DNA from: Saussurea involucrata
Lineage: Eukaryota > Streptophyta > Magnoliopsida > Asterales > Asteraceae
Assembly: GCA_033807775.1 (NCBI GenBank)
Contig: CM066313.1
Span: 88,475,484 to 88,539,483, forward strand
Direction of reading: 5' to 3'
Length of the DNA stretch: 64,000 nucleotides
The notes beneath the pieces were generated by a model that saw only the letters and a program-made list of their open reading frames with translations, made no database searches and was not told the origin of the DNA. Shown here piece by piece: positions 34,113-43,743 of the stretch. The position numbers were made by a program, and so were the translations under genes. The first letter of the stretch is position 1. The number at the start of each line of letters is the position of its first letter.

Positions 34113-34769
34113 AACGTGGATTGTTGGGTCGCCATGCTCCAAAAATCCCGTGGACCAGACACGAGGTGGACCGTCATGCACACTACTTTCTTTCCATTCA
34201 TGGTGCTTGAACATCAAGGTCCCGCCTCTGTGGCTAACTCATGCAATGGCATGGAAGGGCTGAATTGGCAGTTACTCGATACTGTATGTAAATCGTTTTA
34301 CTCTTATTTTATTTAAGTTGTTTGGTTGCTAACTAAGTTGTCTAATATTGTAATATTTCAGGTGTACATCCCTATATGCATTCATCCTAAACATTGGCTG
34401 CTCGGAGTGTTTGATCTTCCAACTATGGTGATGACCATATATGACAGCGACGCTGACAAACTCTTCAAAGACGCTATGAATGAGCAACTTGTCAGATTTA
34501 AAGTTGTGTTGGCGGAGTTCTTTAGCCGGATCGGGGATGTGCGCCGTCGCGAATGGTTAGTGAACTTCCGTCATAGGTTAGCCAAGAATGCACCACAACA
34601 GAAAGGGATGAATGCGGATTGCGGTGTCTGGGTATGCCGTAATGCCAGCATCTTGATTAATAACGATGTGGTAGATGTACACTCTTCCCGCGTCGAAGAT
34701 GAGGCCAGGGAATTTCGCGTACTTATGGCGGAGTCCATTTATGCGCATTGTCAAATACAACAACATTAG
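34113..34769 (+). CDS. Ulp1/SENP-type catalytic domain, exons 11 and 12
   Basis: Exon 11 (34113-34283) encodes NVDCWVAMLQKSRGPDTRW and HTTFFPFMVLEHQG. Exon 12 (34362-34769) encodes VYIPICIHPKHWLLGVFDL, MTIYDSDADK and QQKGMNADCGVWVC. The C48 catalytic set is present: H in KHW, D in IYDSD, Q in the QQKG segment and C in DCG. The domain ends AESIYAHCQIQQH with TAG at 34767. This part alone shows no lesion; it is the 3-prime end of the mutated gene described above. Confidence 0.82.
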
Positions 34770-35010
34770 GTTGTTTATGTAACATTACATAATTGTTATT
34801 TTTAGTGTTAACTTATTTTGTTAAAGTATTGTGATTGATATCTCATTCACACATACTCCATTTGGTTTTTGCTAATTTCATCCAATTACTCAACTTTGAG
34901 TATCGATATCTCATTCACACATACTCCATTTTGGACGGATTATATATCGTTTCGAAGCTCTCATATAGGAGAACATAAACCTACTTAGAGTTAGTTATAT
35001 ATAAAACATA
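34770..35010 (+). other. Downstream region of the Ulp1 gene
   Basis: No gene. A 33-bp direct repeat (GATATCTCATTCACACATAC plus TCCATTT) occurs at about 34836 and 34907. The 3-prime untranslated end is probably here. Confidence 0.5.
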
Positions 35011-35019
35011 TATATATAT

Positions 35020-35284
35020 AGGCTGGGTATCAAATACAAACCAGATAGTTTGTACAAACCAGATAGTTTGTACAAACCCGTACAAACTCAATATACCTTC
35101 ATGAATTTGCAATTTTTTTAATTTGGCTTCATGAATCTATATTTTGGCTTCATGAATCTATATTTTTCAGTGGAGCCAAATTAAAAAAAATTCATGAAGC
35201 CAAATTAAAAAAAATTCAAATTCATGAAGGTAGATTGAGTTTGTACGGGTTTGTACAAACTATTTGGTTTGTACCCGATACCAC

Positions 35285-35287
<3 letters not shown>
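35020..35287. mobile_element. Fold-back MITE, 0.27 kb
   Basis: The left arm GGCTGGGTATCAAATACAAACC and following TAGTTTGTACAAACCCG are mirrored by the right arm GGGTTTGTACAAACTA..GGTTTGTACCCGATACCACCCC. Nearly the whole element is inverted repeat with a centre at 35140-35190. It is set between TA runs, so the exact target duplication cannot be resolved. Confidence 0.75.

Positions 35288-35322
<35 letters not shown>
35287..35322. repeat. (TA)n microsatellite
   Basis: Dinucleotide run at the right edge of the MITE. Confidence 0.9.
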
Positions 35323-35325
<3 letters not shown>

Positions 35326-35743
35326 AATGTGTCAAAAGTTTAGTAAAATCCATATTTTTACTGAAATTTTCCAACACCTAGTAAGTAGGTTTATGAAACT
35401 TGCGGTAATCCTAATACAAAGATTATTGGATGAACAAGCATTTATTTCTTGATTCACATGTGCATTAATCGGTAATCCTACTGAGTGAACTCAATGAACC
35501 AGCGAAGGGTTTTTTTGTTAAATGGAAGTCTTATTGTCGAAGCCGAGTTTTCTTTGGTTGGAATGCTTAAAATTTTCATGTGAAAATTGGTGTCTTCCTT
35601 CTGTGATCTAAAGAACTATATTTTAGGTATAGAAACTTGCATTTGACAGTACCATATAAATCTGATCTAAATTATCTTTACTTAGCTATGTTTGACTACT
35701 TAAAGACTAATTTTCAGCCTAATGAAAGACTTTTATTCAAGAG

Positions 35744-35897
35744 CAGACAAATATTGCAGTTACTTTTTCAGTCGAATCTTACAGGCTCTTTTGCAGACGA
35801 ATATTGCAGTTACCTTTTCAGTCGAATCTTATAGGCTCTTTTCAAATGAATCTTGCAGTGAACTATTCAGACGAATCATGCAGGCAACTTTTCAGAC
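35744..35897 (+). repeat. Short tandem repeat of the CAGTCGAATCTT type
   Basis: Phrases such as GACGAATATTGCAGTTAC and TTTTCAGTCGAATCTTACAG recur about six times with a 24-27 bp step and a 54-bp higher step. It lies in the upstream region of the second MULE gene. 35323-35743 shows no gene. Confidence 0.75.
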
Positions 35898-35994
35898 GAA
35901 ATCTTTGACCATATCCACATCCCTGATTAAGAACATACATTTTCACGGCTATAAGTATATGGCATGATGAAGTAGTAATTCACAACTTTCTATC

Positions 35995-36006
35995 TATATT
36001 TTATAC
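35995..36006 (+). promoter_or_regulatory. Candidate TATA box of the second MULE gene
   Basis: TATATTTTATAC, about 46-57 bp before the ATG at 36052, followed by a short CT-rich leader. Spacing suits a plant core promoter with a very short leader. Confidence 0.45.
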
Positions 36007-36051
36007 ACTCTCCTCACCGTTTACAAACATTCTCTCGCTTTTCTTAACATT

Positions 36052-36569
36052 ATGGCTAGAGGTTCAAGATCAAGGGGGAACAGGTCGGGGAATGTGGCTA
36101 GAACTTCACGTTCGGCAGCCTACCAACCACTGTACGAAGGAGCTCGCCGGAGTACCTGGAAGGTACCGGAAACAGACGAGGAGTGGAGAAACTATGGGCG
36201 AACTGCGGCCGATTATCCATTCATGGCTGAGGAGGAAGCAGACTGGAGATGGCATGGGAGAATTACCACTTCGATAATGGCAGGAGAAGCCCACCAATGT
36301 ATTATTGTACCCAGTCGACGGGTCTTCCACAAAGTCAACAAATTACTCCCTTAGTGCAAAAAGCCACTGATGAGGCGAACGCCGATATCAAAAAGGTAAA
36401 AGGTATGTGGAACCATAACAAGGGGATTCAGCATGGGAAAATGGAGTATCTAGCGAAGAAGAAACGAGAACTAGCCATGACTAGGGCTCACGTTCGAGAG
36501 CTGCAACGACAGATTAAGGAAGCTGAAGAGGAACTAGAAGAACTCGAATCAGACTACATGAGGACGTGA
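36052..36569 (+). pseudogene. Second MULE gene: small basic/coiled-coil protein, apparent frameshift
   Basis: ATG at 36052 opens a basic N-terminus (MARGSRSRGNRSGNVARTSR), then WRNYGRTAADYPFMAEEE. Near 36255 the reading shifts to another frame that continues HFDNGRRSPPMYY and ends in a predicted coiled coil (AKKKRELAMTRAHVRELQRQ and EEELEELESDYMRT) with stop at 36567-36569. One base lost or gained near 36255 would unite about 170 residues. I do not recognise the family. It is intronless and lies between the Ulp1 gene and the right inverted repeat on the same strand, so it appears to be a normal part of this MULE. It could be a DNA-binding or partner protein, which is only speculation. Confidence 0.6.
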
Positions 36570-36849
36570 TCAAGGAAAAGGTTACCTTGATCACTGGACT
36601 CCATGACGCCTTCCAGTAATAGATTTATTTGGTTACCTGCACTGTATCCGTTTCGGTTGGGAAGATGATTTGCAATAATATCTAGATTATCGTCTTAATT
36701 AGGTTCCTTGTTAAATAACTTCAAATGGGGAAAACATTTTCTTAAATTAATTTCTATATTAAAAACATTAAAATGGAAAGGAAACAATACATTAAAAACC
36801 ACATAAAATGATAACCTAAAAACTATAGGGACCATTTATGTTTTTTTAA

Positions 36850-37073
36850 ATTTGCCACAAACTTGAGGGGCCAAATATGTAATTTCGGCATACCGCGGGA
36901 CCACCGTGGGGTACCCTCGCGGGACAAGGGCCAAAAGTGTACCGCGGGCAATCTTGAGGGGCCAATGGTGTACCGCATGCATTCTTGAGGGGCCTCCGCG
37001 GGACTTTTGGCCAAAAGAGTGTGACACGTAGGCTAGGGACCAAAAGCGTACTGCAGGCATAGTTGAGGAGCTC
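36850..37073 (-). repeat. Subterminal repeats next to the right MULE terminus
   Basis: Four or more diverged copies of a unit of about 55-65 bp built from GGGACCAAAAGCGTACYGC, GGGCATAGTTGAGG and CTCCGCGGGACTTTTGGCC. The unit is also part of the terminal inverted repeat, so the right end was extended by tandem duplication; the left end has only one copy. Confidence 0.75.
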
Positions 37074-37273
37074 CGCGGGCAGGGACCAAAAGCGTACCGT
37101 GAGCATAGTTGGGGGGCTCCACAGGACTTTTGGCCAAAGAATCGGGACACGTGGGTGTGGGCCCGCGATCACGGGGCCCACTGCGAAAAATTTGGGTATT
37201 TTGGTAAATTCATCGAGATTTTGGGTATTTTGGTAATTCAAAGTCAAATTTTGGGTATTTTAATTAAATTCCC
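37074..37273 (-). repeat. Right terminal inverted repeat of the MULE
   Basis: Complement of 10819-11018; ends GGGTATTTTAATTAAATTCCC. A few substitutions are visible, for example CGCGATCACGGG against CGCGATCGCGGG. Confidence 0.92.
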
Positions 37274-37282
37274 TTTTATTTA
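37274..37282. repeat. 9-bp target site duplication of the MULE, right copy
   Basis: TTTTATTTA, identical to 10810-10818. Confidence 0.92.
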
Positions 37283-37924
37283 TTAATCTAAGGTAATAAC
37301 AATTATAAATCAAACATTTATTACATGAATCCAACTTTTAATTTCTTTTATAACTTTTTTATTTATACAACACTATTCGAATCCATACGTACATAACAAT
37401 TGTGGTCACTGAGGTTTCTGATGTCTTACGGTCATAATTTACCAAGGGATTAGTCTAGCCTAGGACACTCTTAAAAAAAACACTATTTTTTCTCATATTT
37501 AACTTCTATGAATCATCCATACATATATAAATGAATATTTTCGTTAACATCAATCAATATATTTAGAATAAACAAAGTTACATATTTAAATTTATATTTT
37601 TTAGTTACATAGATTCTAATTTCATATTTATGTATCAGCAGAAGTAACTTTTTATTTTCAGTAAACTCTAATCATAGTTCCTAACGTTTCTAGATACCTT
37701 TGAAAGCGGGATCTATAGTTCCATAAGTCAACTTTTGGTCCTCGGGCTTTGAATTTTGCTCAAAGTGGGACCTAGTCACTAATTCTGTTAAAAACCCCAT
37801 GAGAGCTGGAGGTGTTTTCGTCCATCCATCATTTTGTCCCATTTTTGCACTTTTTTGTTTTTGTGTAAAATGGTTGAAGTATAAAACGTGTTATGTGTTT
37901 AACTTTATTATATACTTATATATA
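37283..37924. other. AT-rich intergenic DNA with a dispersed repeat
   Basis: No gene. The part 37690-37915 (CAACTTTTGGTCCTCGG ... TGTTTAACTTTATTATA) recurs inverted at 47150-47345, so it is a copy of a dispersed repeat that other elements have landed in. Confidence 0.6.
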
Positions 37925-38546
37925 GGGAAATTAATTAAAATGCCCCAAGTTCAAACTTCGCTCACTGAAATGTCCAAACTTTCCCTAATTTAACCAAAAT
38001 ACCCAAACTTTCCGTAAAAGGGTCCGTGATCACGGATTCCTTTGTGAATTGGAGTTTTGATCCGTGAAATTGATGTTTGGTCCGTGAAATGATATGAGCT
38101 TCCTCAAATGTGTTGAAGAGGAAATGTGCCATCCTGTGTCATCCGTGAAATTGATGTTTGGATAAAAAAATATTTGTTTGACAATTTTTTAATAAATATG
38201 TTGGAAATGTGCCACCCGTGAAATTGATGATTTTAAATATGATGTGCTTCCTTTTTTTAATGTTTGAATAAAAATCAATTTTGAATAAAATCAAACTTCA
38301 CGGACATGAGAGTGGTGGGAAGAGGATAAGGATAGTGGTGGGTATAAAAAAATAGACTCAAACCATAAAAACTTGAAATGGTTCACGGACCAATTGGTGC
38401 TTCCTCACGGACAAAAATTCAATTCACAAAAGGAGTCCGTGATCACGCACCATTTCACAGATTTTTTAGGTATTTTGGTTAAACTAGAGAGATTTTGGGC
38501 ATTTCAATATGTCAACGGTCAACTTAGAGCATTTTAATTATTTCCC
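37925..38546. mobile_element. Small non-autonomous MULE, 622 bp, TSD TTATATATA
   Basis: It starts GGGAAATTAATTAAAATGCCCC and ends AGCATTTTAATTATTTCCC. The perfect 9-bp duplication TTATATATA lies at 37916-37924 and 38547-38555. Ends resemble those of the large MULE. The inner arms contain GTCCGTGATCACGGATTCC-type palindromes. No coding region. Confidence 0.9.
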
Positions 38547-38826
38547 TTATATATATAAATATGTAGGGGGACCGTCTTTTACTTACTAATTTGTGAGATC
38601 CAATTTAAACTACAAAGTAAATCTAAACGTACTACTTGCATACACAATGTGAGCGATGTGCATACTAATACGGAGCTCCATTCTAATCCATTAATCTAAT
38701 CCACTAATGTGGACAATGTGAACCCAATGAGACCCATTTTAATCCACTAATCTAAACATAATTACTAACCTGTGCATGATGAGAGAGAGAGATTATCTTT
38801 TATATATATATATATCTATATCTATA
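38547..38826. other. Short intergenic stretch before the Helitron
   Basis: No gene. Two related phrases (TTAATCCACTAATCTAA-like) and a TA/TCTATA run at 38800-38832. Confidence 0.5.
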
Positions 38827-38996
38827 TCTATACTACATTTATATGCATTCAAGACAATTGTCTTAATTACAAGTCCTTAAGCACAATGTACTTCCATTTC
38901 AAGCATGAAATTGGAAAAACTCTTAATTACAAACAAGGAAGCATAATGTACAAGTATTGATGCAAAGATTTTAAAACTGACCAATTTATGAGAGTA

Positions 38997-40306
38997 GAGC
39001 ATCAGGCCATGCTTTCTACCTCCATCCCTTGACCCTCTGACTCTGAGAGAGTAACCTCCATCCCTTATACCTCACATACAAGCCATACCCATTTGATAAT
39101 TTTACACGCTTCCTTCAAGTCTCTCTGATTTATTTCGGTATCGCTACTGATTCTCTTGACCGCTTCAGATTTGAATCAAAGGATTGGCGTTCCCTAATTT
39201 CAGATCCCCAATTCGTCAAAACCCAGCACCCATAATCGAAACCACCTCATCTTCATCTCTAACGACCATTACTTTATTCCCTCCCAAAGCAGATTCGCTT
39301 CGAATAGCATCAGCAATGAAGGTGGAGCAAGGTTCGATGAACAACAATTTTGGTTAACCCTAACTCTCTACGAAATTGACGAAGGAGATGGAGCAAGGTT
39401 TGATGAACACCAAGTTCAGTGGTGTATTATTTACTTTTGTCTTGAGGTTTGTTTAGGTTTTCATTTAGATTTGTTTAGGTTTCATTTGAGTTCATCTACA
39501 TTTGTCCATCTTAATTAATCTAATTTATGGTTTTTCTTTGGATCTAAATTCTATGTTTATTCATAGTTGTTCATCTTACTTATGTTTGATTTACTTATTT
39601 GTGGTGGTGGTATGTGGAGGCAAGTGGCAGAAGTGGGTGGCGAAGGCAAAGGGTGAAGATGGAGGGCGTCAGGGAAGACAAAGAGAGGTTGTGGGTGTTT
39701 TTTTTCTTCTTTTTATAGGGTTTTGGATGGATAGAGGAACTCATTCAAACAGAAGCGGGATATAGATTTCAAAGAGTATTTTCAACTCCTACCTCTCTAA
39801 AATACGGTTTATTTCAATCTATTCTTGAACAATGTATGTTTCTTGAACGAGGTTTATATTTTGTTCTAATGGTATGCTTGATTTATGATTTCTTCCAGCT
39901 ATTTTGATTTCTGCTGCCCTATTTCTCCACTCGTGTTTGCAGATTCAGCAGCAGGTTCGTTCTCTCTCTCTCTCTACATCTTATTTGGTCGCTTTCTATC
40001 CTTCCAATGATCCGGTTTTGGCTTTGTTTATAGTTTTGTAAAAGCTTGAATCTCTTTTAACATTCTTTCAAACTTCAAATTAGCATTTGGTGATTTTGCT
40101 TGTATATGAATGTAGTATGAGTATTTGTATTGGGTTATGCTTGTATATGAATGTAATATGAGTATTTGTATTGGGTTCTGAACATTTGTATTGAGTATTT
40201 GTATATGAGTATATAATGTATTTTTATTGATATACTACTATTTTGTACGCATTCAGTGTAGTTATATTTACGAGTCAGACTGAATATTGTTGTTTACGTT
40301 TTTCAG
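38997..40306 (+). other. Helitron interior, leader-like sequence without recognised exons
   Basis: The stretch has the texture of a plant 5-prime untranslated region and introns (CT runs, GTTCGTTCTCTCTCTC at 39955). A frame at 39502-39765 has no recognised homology. It probably derives from the promoter or first intron of the captured proteasome gene. Confidence 0.4.
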
Positions 40307-42474
40307 CCGATGCAAGGAATGAAGCAGTTGAGTTTCGTTTTAAATATGGATATGAGATGCCTGTTGACGTATTGGCTAGATGGTAATCTTTTATTACTCC
40401 TTTTAATTAATTAGGTTTATTAGGCATGCCCTTTTAGTCCACCTATATATTTTTTTTATGTATATCATACACCACAGTGTATTTGTTAATGAACAAGGGT
40501 TCTTTTCTTTCTTGAGGATGATAGAATCATGCAAAATAAGACCATGCAAAATAAGACATTAATGTTGTTGCTTTTGAAGCAGAAGAAAACCCTTTTTGAT
40601 TTTAATCTGTGTGTTTATTTTATCAATTGGTTGTTTGTTGGAAACCTCCTTCTGTACTACCAGTATAATACTTTGATTTTGGATGCTCTTTTTCTGGCCA
40701 TTGCTGAGTTTTATGATGTTATTTTTTTTGGAAATATCTTTTGTTTATTTTTTGTGTATTTTTTATGTGCAGGATTGCAGACAGGTCTCAAATCTATACT
40801 CAACATGCTTACATGAGACCACTTGGAGTAGGTCTGTTTCTTGTTTTCCTCGAATAAAAAAACTTTATCTCATGTTTTTTTCCTTCTTAATTTGGGGAAA
40901 GTTGATTATCGGCAACCCCAACTGTCCCCACACGGAACCCGCCTCTAAGGACACCATAGTGAGGGGCAATTTTTGGTTTGGGGGGGGGATCTAACCCGGG
41001 ACCTGTCTTGTATTTGGGCAAAGTCGCCCGTCCTTTTGCCAACATGCCGAAAGCGTTTTTCCTTTCTAATTACCTTTTACTACAAACTTCATGATGTACA
41101 TAGGGGTTGTTTGGTAGTTGCTGAATGGTTTGGTGCAGGATGATTAAGTGATCAGAATGATTAAGAGGCTCTTATGATATAGTGCAAAATGAAATATGTT
41201 TGTTTGTAATTTGTTCAGAATGAAATTAGGGTTCTGAATGGTTAAGGGAGACCCAAGATACAAAATCATTCCGAGGGTTTTAGAACCATTAAGGGGTAGA
41301 CTTCTTTTTTGCGAAACAAAATTCACCTCTTAGCGATTCAGAGGTTGCATCTTAATGGAACTATTAAAAGGTTAACAAACAACCCATTAGAGTAGGATGG
41401 TTTAGTTATATGCTTAGCTTAGGCAGATTTATTTGAACATGTGAATTTTTGATTTGTATTCTTTTGTTTTATAACATTTTCTTTCTATATTTTTGCAGTG
41501 GCAATGGTTTTGGGTATTGATGACGAGAATGGACCCCGGCTCTTTAAATGTGATCCAGCTGGCCACTTGTATTTGGGCAAAGTCGCCCGTCCTTTTGCCA
41601 ACATGCCGAAAGCGTTTTTCCTTTCTAATTACCTTTTACTACAAACTTCATGATGTACATAGGGGTTGTTTGGTAGTTGCTGAATGGTTTGGTGCAGGAT
41701 GATTAAGTGATCAGAATGATTAAGAGGCTCTTATGATATAGTGCAAAATGAAATATGTTTGTTTGTAATTTGTTTAGAATGAAATTAGGGTTCTGAATGG
41801 TTAAGGGAGACCCAAGATACAAAATCATTCTGAGGGTTTTAGAACCATTAAGGGGTAGACTTCTTTTTTGCGAAACAAAATTCACCTCTTAGCGATTCAG
41901 AGGTTGCATCTTAATGGAACTATTAAAAGGTTAACAAACAACCCATTAGAGTAGGATGGTTTAGTTATATGCTTAGCTTAGGCAGATTTATTTGAACATG
42001 TGAATTTTTGATTTGTATTCTTTTGTTTTATAACATTTTCTTTCTATATTTTTGCAGTGGCAATGGTTTTGGGTATTGATGACGAGAATGGACCCCGACT
42101 CTTTAAATGTGATCCAGCTGGCCACTTTTTCGGTCATAAGGTATGTGAACTTGGATTTCGATTTTGGTATCGAGATTCTAATTTGTAACATCCCAGGCTA
42201 ACCTCCGTTTTGTCCACATCTAGACCCACGGTTTTGAAACGCCTCTGAAAGAGTAGGTATCACGTCCTTTACTAATGGGCACCTAATTTTGAGTAAAGAC
42301 GAACATTATTTTCTGGGTTATTATTAGATGGTATAGAATAATAGAAAGACAGTTTCTGTCTATATATACTGTCTATATGTACTTCCGGAACCTCGAGTCT
42401 TAATTTTGGAGGGATTATGCAGGCAACAAGTGCTGGATTGAAAGAGCAAGAAGCAAGAAGCAATTAACTTCCAG
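40307..42474 (+). pseudogene. PAA: Proteasome subunit alpha type-6 (PAA) fragment, four exons
   Basis: Exons with GT-AG borders: 40307-40382 (DARNEAVEFRFKYGYEMPVD), 40773-40831 (IADRSQIYTQHAYMRPLGV), 42058-42140 (VAMVLGIDDENGPRLFKCDP and AGHFFGHK) and 42423 to about 42474 (ATSAGLKEQEA). These match the middle of plant 20S proteasome alpha-6, which builds the outer ring of the core particle. N- and C-terminal exons are absent. A 7-bp tandem duplication AGAAGCA in the last exon shifts the frame to a stop. A second partial copy of the third exon (41499-41568) results from a local duplication. This is a captured fragment, not a working gene. Confidence 0.85.
41011..42128 (+). repeat. 559-bp tandem duplication within the Helitron
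   Basis: 41011-41569 and 41570-42128 are nearly identical; I noticed three substitutions. Each copy contains intron sequence plus the start of the proteasome VAMVLGIDDEN exon. The junction is inside that exon, after GATCCAGCTGGCCACT. Confidence 0.92.
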
Positions 42475-42509
42475 ATGCTAATGGCTTCAGTCATTTACTC
42501 ATTTTGCAG

Positions 42510-42601
42510 TCATCTCTGCTACACTCGAGACCTAAATCCACAGTTGGTACCCTGCATACATTGCTCCTGAGGTTCTTTCTCGTAGAGAATATGATGGCAA
42601 G
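42510..42601 (+). pseudogene. SnRK2-type protein kinase exon fragment
   Basis: Begins after TTTTGCAG with SSLLHSRPKSTVGT, then, after a one-base deletion, reads PAYIAPEVLSRREYDGK before GGTAC. This is the activation-loop to APE segment typical of plant SnRK2 kinases, which signal osmotic stress and ABA. Only one exon is present, fused directly downstream of the proteasome fragment. Confidence 0.8.
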
Positions 42602-43620
42602 GTACAACAATCTTGATTCATATATTCCTCTCTTGAATCTTAAAGCAAATATTTTCATATTCAGTGCAATTAATATGATATGACTGTCTTAAAATTTGTA
42701 GTTGTTGGATCACCATTTGCTATATACTGACTTGCATTTTTCTTCTTTATTTTGGTATCCTAGCTGCAAGGATTAGAGAGATATTAGAGAATGTGGGGTT
42801 AGCACAAGTAGGCTTGCTGGCAAATGTGGTTTTATCTTCGCAAGTTCTCGCTAATGTAGCAATTTTGCTGAACATTATAGACCCCAAGTTGAGTAGGTTA
42901 GTAATATATATATACCAATTATAGTATCATTTATCTTTTTTATGCTTATGTGTGCTTGGTTATTGGTTTCTTACTTGAAGAGATAAAGGTATTTTTCTTG
43001 TAGCCATGGGAGATGTTTCACTAAGAAACACTGGAGTAGAGGATAAGAGGGCCAAAGTGCCAAAGGAATCCAAAGTTCTTCTTGATTACACTTGAAAGTG
43101 CAAAAGAAGTCCAAAGGTAAATCCATCTGAATAACTATTGAGTTCTTAATGAAAGCTATTAAATGTTCAGGTGTGAGATGGATACCTACAAAATGTTAAG
43201 TATTTCTAAATTAAACTCTCTTGGTGTAGAAAAACAAAACATGGTTGGAAACATATAATTGTCATATCAATTCTAATTTAACTTGATATAGTTAAACTTC
43301 AAGAATTCACAACGACATTTCTTAACCTTGGGCTTTGTTATCGCACTTACCGGGTAAGATTCTCAACCTTATCATGTTCATTCGATAAGATAAAGTGACC
43401 CGGTAAGCACTTCTCGGGTAAGCGTTTAGTAAGCGGACCCTTAGTCCTATATTTTGGTGAGCAAAAAAAAGGTTTAACTACTTTTTGATCTTGAATGTTG
43501 TTTTTATGTTTTTTATTTTTTATTTATCCCTCTACTTGATACTTTTTTCTAACCGGAAGATCTAAAAGGATGAAGAAAACTTTTTGAATGAAAAATGATG
43601 CTTTTACCATTTTATGTTCT
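42602..43620 (+). other. Helitron interior with an unassigned open segment
   Basis: A plus-strand segment at 42772-42903 reads RIREILENVGLAQVGLLANV and DPKLSR without stops. I cannot assign it. A fragment of a dispersed repeat with CTTACCGGGTAAG phrases lies at 43322-43445 and is related to 47346-47994. Confidence 0.45.
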
Positions 43621-43623
43621 TAG

Positions 43624-43743
43624 GAGGGCCCCTGGTGGTGAGAAATATATACAATGTGCAAGGATTGCCGAGACCTATGGATTCACACACTTGCGTGTTG
43701 AAGATTTGCTGAGAAAAGAAATATCTTCCAACAGTGAATATGG
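43624..43743 (+). pseudogene. UMP/CMP (adenylate-type) kinase exon fragment
   Basis: Preceded by TTAG and followed by GTATTG. It reads GGPGGEKYIQCARIAETYGF and THLRVEDLLRKEISSNSEYG. The pattern GGPGSGKGTQC...YGFTHLSAGDLLR of nucleoside monophosphate kinases is evident, but the P-loop is altered (GGEKYI in place of GSGKGT), so phosphate binding would be lost. One exon only. Confidence 0.8.

Larger units (their letters stand above)
11260..34769 (+). pseudogene. DUF1985 / Ulp1 (C48) cysteine-protease gene of the MULE, interrupted and mutated
   Basis: Exons read by frame and GT-AG sites: 11260-11280 (MARVTRL), 21743-22416, 22505-22645, 22726 to about 32650 (split by two LTR insertions), 32736-32824, 32904-32978, 33058-33132, 33212-33286, 33366-33518, 33599-34033, 34113-34283, 34362-34769. 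Nearly all junctions are phase 0. Order: DUF1985-like N-terminus, acidic/proline-rich linker, a 25-residue repeat, a lysine-rich stretch, then a Ulp1/SENP catalytic domain. Ulp1 proteins cleave SUMO precursors or conjugates; transposon-borne copies are known in plants. Lesions: a frameshift near 22000, a TAG at 22306-22308 where W is expected, frame breaks around the LTR insertions in exon 4, and a TAG near 32640. The catalytic end is open. Confidence 0.8.
10819..37273 (+). mobile_element. Large Mutator-like element (Ulp1-bearing MULE) with nested insertions
   Basis: The ends are 200-bp terminal inverted repeats (10819-11018 and 37074-37273, both starting GGGAATTTAATTAAAATACCC). They are flanked by a perfect 9-bp duplication TTTTATTTA, the hallmark of Mutator-superfamily insertion. 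The element carries a multi-exon DUF1985/Ulp1 gene and a short second gene on the plus strand. I saw no mudrA transposase, so it is probably non-autonomous. Three LTR insertions and a mini-MULE inflate it. Without them it is about 8.3 kb. It resembles Arabidopsis Kaonashi-type MULEs, which also carry Ulp1-like genes (family knowledge; homology not tested). Confidence 0.92.

Noticed and set aside
10819..37273. CACTA or hAT origin for the large element
   Set aside because: The ends do not start CACTA and the duplication is 9 bp with long inverted repeats, which fits Mutator rather than the 3-bp (CACTA) or 8-bp (hAT) duplications.
39502..39765. 87-codon frame in the Helitron
   Set aside because: Low-complexity translation with no recognised homology; it lies in intron-like sequence.
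40897..41050. SINE or tRNA-like gene (GGGATCTAACCCGGGACC)
   Set aside because: No A box at proper spacing, no cloverleaf and no target duplication; the sequence is part of the Helitron intron.
40307..42474. A working proteasome alpha-6 gene
   Set aside because: First and last exons are missing, one exon is partly duplicated, and a 7-bp duplication breaks the frame. The fragment lies in a Helitron.
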